38,956 nucleotides of DNA from Acidisphaera sp. S103 (GTDB lineage Bacteria; Pseudomonadota; Alphaproteobacteria; Acetobacterales; Acetobacteraceae): positions 46,101-85,056 of the forward strand of contig NZ_LMUJ01000054.1 of assembly GCF_009765975.1 (NCBI RefSeq), written 5' to 3'. The notes under the pieces were generated by a model that saw nothing but the letters and a program-made list of their open reading frames with translations, searched no databases and was not told where the DNA came from. A program made the translations under genes and the position numbers. Shown one piece after another: positions 32,722 through 38,956 of the stretch. Each line of letters begins with the position of its first letter. The stretch's first letter is position 1.

Positions 32722-33986
32722 TTCGTTTTCCCGGAGCGGAACCAGCTTTTCCGTTTTGCCGCCGGTTCGGGTGGTGCCGAGGCGGCCAGCGAATCAAGCA
32801 ATCCGGCGCCCGCGACCGCTCGGCTCAGTTCCGAGATCACCTTGCGGTACGGGGCTATCGCAACGACGGCCGGTTCGCCGAGATTGGCGGCACCGCGCAA
32901 CTGCCGCGGCAGGTCGGGCAGCACGAGATCAACCTTGCGCTTGAGACCGTCCTCTACCTGCCGGCGGGTCAGGCCGCCAGGGATGCCCAGGCGGTTCAAC
33001 ACGATCAACGGGGGGGTCCCCCCTTGCGCCGTGGAAACGGCGTTGAACCGCAACACATCCCGAAGACTGACCAGGCTGGGCTCCATCACCAGCACTTGCT
33101 GGTGAGCCAGGGCGAGCAGATCGCGATAGAGCGGTACCGGCGCGAAAGGAACGTCGAGAATGATGAAATTGTAACGCTTCCGCAGCGCGTTGATCAACGT
33201 CTCGGCTGCGCCAGTCGCATAAACCGGCAAACTGCCGACCGAGCTTTCGCCGGCCAGGACATGCAGGCGCTCCGCCGCCGGTTGCGCGGCGCGTTCGGCC
33301 AGCAGGGTATCGATGCGTAGAGGGGATTCCAGCGCCGCCACCAGCCCGTCGCCGGGCGGCAGGTTCAACAGGAACGCGGCGTTGCCACGATACAGATCCG
33401 GATCGACCAGAACGGTATGGTGTCGCAACGTCACCCCGAAGTGCCAGGCCAGGTTGGTGGCGATCGAACTGGCACCGCAGCCGCCGCGCACGCCGGTGAC
33501 CGCGAGGACGCGACCGCCCATCGCGGAGGTCGAAGACGGCGCCCGGCCCATGACGAAACCGCCAAAATGACGGGTCACAAGGTCGCGGGCCAGTGGCTTC
33601 GGCAGGTAATCCGCTGCCCCGAGGCCGCGGGTGATTTCCCGGTAGAATTCCATGCCCTCGTGTTCGCCGATCACCAGCACGCAGACGTCGGGTTCGACGA
33701 CGGTGGCGAGATCCGCGAGCGCTTTCAACGCGTGCTCCTCGCCGCTGATATCGACGACCAGAATCCGTGGCGAGGTGGTCTTCAGCATCGCCACATGGGC
33801 GGCCCGGATTCCACCCCGGCGGATATCCGGTGGCTCCGGCAGCATGTCCGACAGCGAGGCCCGCAAAACCTGTTCGGAGCCGGTATCGGTTACGAAAGCG
33901 ATCAAATGGCGCCGATCGTGCCGCAGCGGGTTTCCCGCGCCGTTCAGATCCATCTCGCGATGGTCGATTTCGGCTGTGTTATCCAC
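32718..33986 (-). CDS. cpaE: Tad pilus localisation ATPase CpaE/TadZ
   Basis: The protein has an N-terminal atypical receiver domain (LIAFVTDTGSEQVLR onward, about 25-145) and a C-terminal MinD/ParA-like ATPase. The deviant Walker A is GVRGGCGASSIATN, and DPDLYRGNAAFLL follows. It recruits the pilus machinery to its cell site, often the pole. The start is uncertain: GTG 33986 (422 residues) has GGAG six bases upstream and overlaps the cpaD stop by 8 bases. ATG 33953 has no Shine-Dalgarno sequence, and GTG 34028 would overlap the Gly tail of cpaD. Confidence 0.9.
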   Translation of the reverse strand: MDNTAEIDHREMDLNGAGNPLRHDRRHLIAFVTDTGSEQVLRASLSDMLPEPPDIRRGGIRAAHVAMLKTTSPRILVVDISGEEHALKALADLATVVEPDVCVLVIGEHEGMEFYREITRGLGAADYLPKPLARDLVTRHFGGFVMGRAPSSTSAMGGRVLAVTGVRGGCGASSIATNLAWHFGVTLRHHTVLVDPDLYRGNAAFLLNLPPGDGLVAALESPLRIDTLLAERAAQPAAERLHVLAGESSVGSLPVYATGAAETLINALRKRYNFIILDVPFAPVPLYRDLLALAHQQVLVMEPSLVSLRDVLRFNAVSTAQGGTPPLIVLNRLGIPGGLTRRQVEDGLKRKVDLVLPDLPRQLRGAANLGEPAVVAIAPYRKVISELSRAVAGAGLLDSLAASAPPEPAAKRKSWFRSGKTK

Positions 33987-34302
33987 CGCTGGCTCCACCG
34001 CCGGCACCACCGCCGCCGCCAGATCCACCGCCGCCTGAACCGCCGCCGGGATCCGGGAAGGCTTTCAGATGATCCGATTCGAACCGTAGGATCGGCTGCA
34101 CCGAGACCGCATCATCCCCCGGAACACCGCCATGACCCCGGATCAGGTCCGCCGGATTGGCCACCATCGCCGCGATATTGGATTCGTTGGTATGACCCAG
34201 CGGCTCCTCATTGAGTTTGGCGATCAGGTCGGTGTTGTGCGCGCAAGCCGTCAACGCGATGGACACTACGAAAAGCAGGGGAAGAACAGGGGAAAGTCGC
34301 AT
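33979..34302 (-). CDS. cpaD: Short CpaD-like pilus lipoprotein with poly-Gly tail
   Basis: The 107-residue lipoprotein has lipobox LTAC (C20). The conserved CpaD segment ESNIAAMVANPADLIRGHG is present, but the protein is about half the usual CpaD length. The C-terminus from residue 84 is almost all Gly and Ser (GGGSGGGG repeated). CpaD normally sits in the outer membrane or periplasm and helps secretin CpaC. ATG 34302 has GAGG six bases upstream; GTG 34314 gives a GTGA overlap with cpaC but has no such site. The poly-Gly codons overlap the possible upstream starts of cpaE. Confidence 0.75.
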   Translation of the reverse strand: MRLSPVLPLLFVVSIALTACAHNTDLIAKLNEEPLGHTNESNIAAMVANPADLIRGHGGVPGDDAVSVQPILRFESDHLKAFPDPGGGSGGGGSGGGGGAGGGASGG

Positions 34303-34310
34303 GCCATACC

Positions 34311-35660
34311 TCACTGCACGATGAATCCGGCTACGCCGGGAGTTGGAGCAAGTGTTTGCTGTTTGGTACCGGTCGCGGTGCGCATGTACAGCATCCGGTC
34401 GAGGTCGCTGGTGATTGGGCCATTGGTGGGAAGCCGCAAGGCATTGGGATCGTCGACCGGATTGACGACGTATGGGGTCACCAGGATCACGATCTCGGTT
34501 TCGCCGCGCTGGAACTGATCGTCGCGGAATGCCGGACCGAGTATGGGAATATCGCCCAGGTAAGGCAGCGCGCTGCGGTTGCCAGTCATCGAGTCCTGCA
34601 GCAGGCCGGCGATGGCGAAGGTTTGGCCGCTGCCCAGTTCGACCGTGGTTTCGGCACGCCTGACCGTCAGCGACGGGACGACAAGGTTACTGCCGCCTGT
34701 AGCCACGGTCACGGCACTCTGCGAGCTGAGCTCGCTGACTTCGGGTGCGACATGGATGGAGATGCGGCCGTCGCTGAACAACGTGGGCAGGAAACTGAGC
34801 GAAACACCGTAGTTCTTATAGCTGACGGTTACTTGTCCAAGCGCACCGCCCGCTACCGGGATCGGGTACTGGCCGCCGACAAGAAAGCTGGCGGGTTGGC
34901 CACTGATGACCGTCAGGTTTGGTTCGGCGAGCATACGAACTATTCCCTCGGTGGCGAGGGCATCGAGGGCGGCCTGGGCGCCGAGGTTGAGCCGGCTGGT
35001 GAACGGGGTGATGCCGCCGACGAGTGGTGTGATCGAACCGTTCAGGTTCGTGATGAGTGCCGGCAACGCGCCGATCTGACCGATATTCCCCAGTGCCTGC
35101 CAACTGACGCCCAATTTACGGGACAGCGAGCGAGACATCTCGGCGATCTTCACCTGCAATGTGATCTGCACGGACGATCGGACAGTGATCTGGTTTTCCA
35201 CGACCTGCTTATCCGTCGCGAAGGCTTTGGCGACGGCGACGGCCTGGGCGGCGTCCGATGGGTTTTCCACCGTTCCACTCAGCATCAGGCCGGTGGGCAG
35301 GGCGCGGACCCTGATATGGCTGCGCGGCAGGATCCGCTGAATTTCCTGTTCGGCCTGGATCGCGCCGTAATTCGAGGTCTGGACGGTAACGTCGTATTGT
35401 GAAACGAGGCCGCCCGCCGCATCGAGGGCCGCGACCGTGGTTCGCCCGGTGCCGACGCCGAAAATGAACAGGGTCGTGGGGCTGGCCGGGCGAACCTCGG
35501 CCACTTTCGAATCAGCGACGAACACATTGGTGGCGGCGCTGGGAAGCGTCAGCACGCGGCCGGTCCCGGAATCAAGCAGCACGGTGGACGCGGCCATGGC
35601 GGCGCCGGGCAGCAACGCGGCGATCACGACAGCGACGCGGAGGAGGATAGTGCGTATCAT
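34311..35660 (-). CDS. cpaC: Tad pilus secretin CpaC/RcpA
   Basis: The 449-residue outer-membrane secretin forms the pilus exit channel. It has a Sec leader (MIRTILLRVAVVIAALLPGAAMA), the pilus-type N-terminal domain with a BON-like segment (VSQYDVTVQTSN to QITVRSSVQ), and the secretin domain. The latter shows LNLGAQAALDALATEGIVRMLAEPNLTVISG, HVAPEVSEL and PYLGDIPILGPAFRD in order. ATG 35660 forms a TGATG overlap with the cpaB stop, whereas the upstream start at 35777 would precede the leader with 39 non-signal residues. Confidence 0.94.
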   Translation of the reverse strand: MIRTILLRVAVVIAALLPGAAMAASTVLLDSGTGRVLTLPSAATNVFVADSKVAEVRPASPTTLFIFGVGTGRTTVAALDAAGGLVSQYDVTVQTSNYGAIQAEQEIQRILPRSHIRVRALPTGLMLSGTVENPSDAAQAVAVAKAFATDKQVVENQITVRSSVQITLQVKIAEMSRSLSRKLGVSWQALGNIGQIGALPALITNLNGSITPLVGGITPFTSRLNLGAQAALDALATEGIVRMLAEPNLTVISGQPASFLVGGQYPIPVAGGALGQVTVSYKNYGVSLSFLPTLFSDGRISIHVAPEVSELSSQSAVTVATGGSNLVVPSLTVRRAETTVELGSGQTFAIAGLLQDSMTGNRSALPYLGDIPILGPAFRDDQFQRGETEIVILVTPYVVNPVDDPNALRLPTNGPITSDLDRMLYMRTATGTKQQTLAPTPGVAGFIVQ

Positions 35661-36517
35661 CAAAATTTGAAATCCTTGCCGTCGTCGGTGCCCTGCCAGA
35701 CCTTGATCGACCGAGCCGGCGGCGGCGGCGGCGGCCCCCGATCGGACCCCAGGGCTGGGGAGATATCGGAGGCCCATGTCGTCCCGACCGGACGACCAGC
35801 CAGCTTGGGATCGGATCCTCCGTCCGCCGGGCGCACGCTCAACGAAAGTTTTCCCAGGCGAACAGCGACCTGCACGCCTTGTGCCTCACTCTCGTTCACT
35901 TCCAGCGTAACGGTACGGGCTTCGGGTGTGGCGGTGCTGTTCGCCGCGCCTTCGACCATGCGCTGGTCGATCGCGATCACGCGCACATCCGATACCACGG
36001 TTTCGGCCACGACGCGGCGGCCGATCGGCAGCGTCTGGTCGGGAATGACCTGGGTCAGGATCAGGTCCACCCGGTCGCCGGGCCAGATCAATCCCGCGGT
36101 ACCGGTGATGGCATCGACGCCGACGGTGACGGCGCGCATGTTGCCTTTCAGCACCGCGGCCAGGAAGCCATGATCGCCAGGACGCAATGCGTCGGAGAGG
36201 TGGATCATCTCGCCGCTGACCATGCTGCGGCGAACCATCGCCCCGTAGAGATCGCGGCGTTCCTCCTCCGTATCCATTGTGGCGTCGGTGGGGATGCTGT
36301 TTCGCGGGATCTGCTTGCTGACAAGGTCGGCCGGTTTCAACAGGGTGCCGGCGGGAAGGTCGTGCGCGGCAACCAGGACAGCGGACGTGACCGGCGCGAT
36401 CCTGGCGGCTGCCGCCGCGGCGCTTACCGGTGGTGGCCGTGTCGACGCATAACCAATGAAGCCCAGGCCAAGCAGGCCAAGAGCCATCAGCGCGAAGAAA
36501 GTAACGCGGAGGATCAT
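35660..36517 (-). CDS. cpaB: Tad pilus assembly protein CpaB/RcpC
   Basis: The 285-residue protein has an N-terminal membrane anchor (FFALMALGLLGLGFIGYAS), an SAF domain (about 45-115, VLVAAHDLPAGTLLKPADLV) and the RcpC/CpaB domain (AVTVGVDAITGTAGLIWPGDRVDLIL, VTLEVNESEAQGVQVAVRLGKLSL). It is thought to link the secretin to the periplasm and may bind carbohydrate. A seven-residue Pro run lies near the C-terminus. It starts four bases after the cpaA stop. Confidence 0.92.
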   Translation of the reverse strand: MILRVTFFALMALGLLGLGFIGYASTRPPPVSAAAAAARIAPVTSAVLVAAHDLPAGTLLKPADLVSKQIPRNSIPTDATMDTEEERRDLYGAMVRRSMVSGEMIHLSDALRPGDHGFLAAVLKGNMRAVTVGVDAITGTAGLIWPGDRVDLILTQVIPDQTLPIGRRVVAETVVSDVRVIAIDQRMVEGAANSTATPEARTVTLEVNESEAQGVQVAVRLGKLSLSVRPADGGSDPKLAGRPVGTTWASDISPALGSDRGPPPPPPARSIKVWQGTDDGKDFKF

Positions 36518-36521
36518 GGGA

Positions 36522-37028
36522 TCAGCTCAGCACGAAAATTGTTCCGGCAGCGATGGCACAGGCATAGGGCAACGGACCGCGGTGGCGGATTCGCCAGGCT
36601 TCTACACGCAAGACGCGGCGCAGAAGGTGCCTGGGACGTTGCGCCGCCGGGCGCGGCACCAGAACGCGGCCCACCAGGTAGGCCATTGCGAGAACGCCTC
36701 CGGACAGGCTGACCGCCAGCACGAACGACCCGGCGGCGGCGGGGGCGACAACGATGGCTGTGGCGCCGAGGAGCTTGACGTCGCCACCGCCCATCCAGCC
36801 GCGCCACCAGAAGATGACGCACAGGACGAAAACCGCAAGGCCGAAGCCAAGACCCCAGGCAAGACGAAATTCGATGGCCGCAAGTATAGTTGCAAGGACG
36901 CCCAAGGATAGCGGCATCCAGTTCGGTACCGTACGGGTCATGATGTCGTGGCCGGCGGCGAGCAGCAGGATGCCGGCAATGGCGAGCTTCAATCCAGGCG
37001 ACAGCAGCAGTATACCGTCATGAAGCAT
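36522..37028 (-). CDS. cpaA: Prepilin peptidase CpaA/TadV (A24 family)
   Basis: The 168-residue inner-membrane aspartic protease cleaves the Flp prepilin. The two catalytic Asp are D28 in AAGHDIMTRTVPN and D83 in MGGGDVKLL, the expected A24 pair. About five hydrophobic segments are visible, with a basic loop RPAAQRPRHLLRRVLRVEAWRIRHR near the end. AGGTGAAAC precedes the ATG. It follows the pilin gene after a 96-base gap with a hairpin. Confidence 0.92.
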   Translation of the reverse strand: MLHDGILLLSPGLKLAIAGILLLAAGHDIMTRTVPNWMPLSLGVLATILAAIEFRLAWGLGFGLAVFVLCVIFWWRGWMGGGDVKLLGATAIVVAPAAAGSFVLAVSLSGGVLAMAYLVGRVLVPRPAAQRPRHLLRRVLRVEAWRIRHRGPLPYACAIAAGTIFVLS

Positions 37029-37069
37029 GTTTCACCTAGTTTCGAATAACGAACATAATAACACGAAGG

Positions 37070-37097
37070 GCCAGCGCGAAGAAAATCCCGCGCTGGC
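37070..37097 (-). terminator. Hairpin between pilin gene and cpaA
   Basis: GCCAGCGCG (37070-37078) and CGCGCTGGC (37089-37097) form a perfect 9-bp stem with a 10-base loop, starting 27 bases after the pilin stop on the minus strand. The tail CCTTCGTGTTATT is only partly T-rich. A leaky terminator or mRNA 3'-end stabiliser would give more pilin than assembly protein. Confidence 0.6.
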
Positions 37098-37124
37098 GAC
37101 CGTGGCGTTCGTCGTGGGTAACGC

Positions 37125-37295
37125 TTACAGAGCCGAGCTGACCGTGCTGAAGACCCCGCTGACCTTGGTGCCAAGCTGGGTGACGATGGTAACGCACGCA
37201 ACGGCGATCAAGCTGGCGATCATCGCGTATTCCAGCGCGGTCACGGCCCGCTTGTCACCGATCAGTCCAGACAGTTTAGAAACGATATATTCCAT
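37125..37295 (-). CDS. flp: Flp-type pilin
   Basis: The 56-residue prepilin has a short basic leader (IVSKLSGLIGDKRAVT), then the Flp motif ALEYAMIASLIAV with the conserved Glu and Tyr, and a hydrophobic helix ending VSGVFSTVSSAL. CpaA should cleave just before the ALEY segment. The pilin polymerises into the adhesive Tad pilus. The ATG 37295 has GGGA nine bases upstream. It is the first gene of the operon, with a divergent promoter region upstream. Confidence 0.95.
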   Translation of the reverse strand: MEYIVSKLSGLIGDKRAVTALEYAMIASLIAVACVTIVTQLGTKVSGVFSTVSSAL

Positions 37296-37394
37296 GTCAT
37301 AAGTCCCTTTGCCTGTGTTGGCTTCTATCGCGGTCTGCACCGAGGAAGTATTTTCGCAGGTCACGATGTCGCGATGGGGATAAAAGCCGCTGGC

Positions 37395-37482
37395 TGGTTA
37401 CAAATTGCTTTCAGATATAAAAAAAGCTCTTGTCGCTTGTGCAACCGAATCGACAATCAAATTGCCCAGCGTATTGTAACCA
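37395..37482. promoter_or_regulatory. Pilin/membrane-protein divergent control region with inverted TGGTTACAA pair
   Basis: TGGTTACAA (37395-37403) and its exact reverse complement TTGTAACCA (37474-37482) face each other across 70 bases of AT-rich DNA that contains a seven-A run. The pair flanks the middle of the 208-base gap between flp and the divergent membrane protein. Two sites for one regulator, one per promoter, is a plausible reading. Confidence 0.4.
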
Positions 37483-37503
37483 ATTCGTAGGTTGTGCGGT
37501 GGC

Positions 37504-38956
37504 ATGTCGAGGCGGTCATTGATTGGTACACCGATGTCACTGTCTATCTCCGGCTCCGGCTTTTCACAACCACTGCCATCCGCGGTGACCCGGCGCGTAC
37601 CAGTGGAAGTTGCGTTTGCATCTATCTTCGGCCTGGCCGTCTTCGCGGCGGTGCTTTGGGTGCCGGCGGTGCTGCGCGATGCCGACACGCTTTGGCACAT
37701 CACGACAGGCGACTGGATCCTGGCGCATTTAGCGGTGCCGACAGTCGACACATTCTCCTTCACCGCGGCCGGCCGGCCCTGGGAGGCGCAGGAATGGCTG
37801 TCCGAGGTCATCATGGCGCTGGCGTACCGCATGGCGGGCTGGGATGGCCTGATGGTGCTGACAGCCGCGGTTTCCGGAGCCACCGTCGGGATCGTGGCCT
37901 TTTATCTACGACGGTACATGCGGATCGACGTCGCCGTGATGTTTGTTCTGCTGACAGCAGCCTGTGGTGCACCATCGTTGCTGTCGCGGCCGCATCTGAT
38001 CGCGCTGCCGCTGCTGGCGTTCTGGACGATGTCACTTGTTTCGGCCCGCGCGCGCGGCGCAGCACCGTCGTTGCTGCTGCTGCCGGTGATGGCGGTCTGG
38101 GCGAATCTGCATGGTGGCTTCCTGGTTGGATTGGTGCTGGCGGGCGCGCTGGCGGTCGAAGCGGCGTTCGATCCTGCTTGCCGGCCGGCTGACTCGATCC
38201 GCTCCTGGGGGCTGTTCCTGGTGGGTGCCGTGGCCGCCACCCTTATCACGCCGCACGGGATCGACGGGCTGCTGTTCCCGTTCCGACTGATGTCGATGAA
38301 GAGTCTTTATTCAATACAAGAGTGGAAGCCGATCGACCTGAGTCACCTGACCGGAATGACGGTCGCGATCCTGGTGGCACTTTATGTGGGCCTGACCGGG
38401 TCGATACGGTTGCCGCGGTTCCGGGTGCTGCTGGTGACCGGGCTGATATTCTCGACGATGCAGCATGTGCGCAACGCCCAGGTGTTCGCGGTGATGGCGC
38501 CTCTGCTGATCGCCAATGGGCTGGGGCCGGCGCGCCCGGTGGTGGCCCGGGAATGGATGCTGGGTGGGATCGTCGGTTTGATCGCGGTTGCTTCGCTGTG
38601 CGTTCGGATCGGCTTTCCGATGGAGCGGGTCGATGAGGGCAGCTATGCCACGGCGGCCCTGGCCAGCGTTCCCGACGATCTGCGCGCGAAGCCGGTGCTG
38701 AACGACTATGGGTTTGGCGGGCTGATGATTTTTTCCGGGATCAAGCCGTTCATCGATGGGCGTGCGGACCTGTATGGCGAAAAGGGCATGGAACGGTATC
38801 TGTCGATCATTCACGCAAACGGGGCTGTGCTGGATGACGTGCTGTGCCGCTATCATATCGCATGGACGATATTTCCGCCCGACACGGTGGTGACCGCGCT
38901 GATGGACCGTACGGCGGGTTGGCACCGGTTTTACAGCGACAAAGTTGCTGTCATCC
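37504..38956 (+). CDS. Large polytopic membrane protein, cut by the right edge
   Basis: The frame is open from ATG 37504 to the window end (484 codons, no stop). A shorter start is ATG 37534; neither has a clear Shine-Dalgarno sequence. After a polar start come about ten hydrophobic segments. Near the first is DADTLWHITTGDWI and the loop TFSFTAAGRPWEAQEWLSEV, followed by RPHLIALPLLAFW and WANLHGGFLVGLVLAG. The soluble C-terminal part has LNDYGFGGLMIFSGIKPFIDGRADLYG. This is a conserved bacterial membrane-protein pattern resembling GT-C glycosyltransferases (acidic motif in the first loop). The function is unproven. It is divergent from the Tad pilin gene. Confidence 0.85.
   Translation, partial: MSRRSLIGTPMSLSISGSGFSQPLPSAVTRRVPVEVAFASIFGLAVFAAVLWVPAVLRDADTLWHITTGDWILAHLAVPTVDTFSFTAAGRPWEAQEWLSEVIMALAYRMAGWDGLMVLTAAVSGATVGIVAFYLRRYMRIDVAVMFVLLTAACGAPSLLSRPHLIALPLLAFWTMSLVSARARGAAPSLLLLPVMAVWANLHGGFLVGLVLAGALAVEAAFDPACRPADSIRSWGLFLVGAVAATLITPHGIDGLLFPFRLMSMKSLYSIQEWKPIDLSHLTGMTVAILVALYVGLTGSIRLPRFRVLLVTGLIFSTMQHVRNAQVFAVMAPLLIANGLGPARPVVAREWMLGGIVGLIAVASLCVRIGFPMERVDEGSYATAALASVPDDLRAKPVLNDYGFGGLMIFSGIKPFIDGRADLYGEKGMERYLSIIHANGAVLDDVLCRYHIAWTIFPPDTVVTALMDRTAGWHRFYSDKVAVI

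Noticed and set aside
37381-37420. Sigma-54 promoter near the pilin gene
   Set aside because: GG and GC doublets are present, but the spacing is not the required ten bases.

Overview
The window is a high-GC, gene-dense chromosomal segment from an alphaproteobacterium, most likely of the Acetobacteraceae. That placement is an inference from codon and base composition, the HiPIP, the PQQ enzyme, the Cys operon layout and the alphaproteobacterial (Cpa/Tad) pilus locus. There are no phage genes, intact insertion sequences, CRISPR arrays or tRNA/rRNA genes that I can recognise. It reads as accessory metabolism plus one large surface-structure locus.

Left part (1-12.2 kb): a beta-ketothiolase; an orphan OmpR-type response regulator; a cysteine-less thiolase-like protein paired with a zinc-ribbon DUF35 partner; a lone Tat-exported LivK-type binding protein; a TauD-type dioxygenase; and divergent from it a complete ABC importer (Tat-exported binding protein, fused two-domain permease, ATPase). 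A high-potential iron-sulfur protein is translationally coupled to the ATPase gene. Two small dimeric alpha+beta barrel proteins (ABM and NIPSNAP families) follow.

Middle part (12.2-28.4 kb): a minus-strand assimilatory sulfate operon cysH-cysD-cysN, in which CysD has a His-rich extension and CysN has an extra C-terminal membrane domain; a plus-strand ndk-doxX-glycosyltransferase operon; a GxxExxY-family gene remnant with an internal deletion; a deaminase-like protein; a PQQ dehydrogenase whose C-terminus is a type-1 copper (cupredoxin) domain; a four-helix membrane protein; an NrtR-like NAD regulator near a pncC-type NMN amidase; a tandem pair of FMN-dependent alpha-hydroxy-acid dehydrogenases; and pmbA.

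Right part (28.4-39.0 kb): a compact minus-strand Tad/Flp pilus operon: flp pilin, then cpaA, cpaB, cpaC, cpaD, cpaE, cpaF, tadB, tadC and a TPR+SPOR lipoprotein. Almost every junction is a stop/start overlap. Divergent from the pilin is a large polytopic membrane protein that runs off the right edge. The pseudopilin genes tadE, tadF and tadG are absent from this operon.

The most unusual items are the PQQ-cupredoxin fusion, the HiPIP coupled to an importer, the CysN membrane-domain fusion beside the extended CysD, and the SPOR-bearing Tad lipoprotein with a Gly-tailed mini-CpaD.
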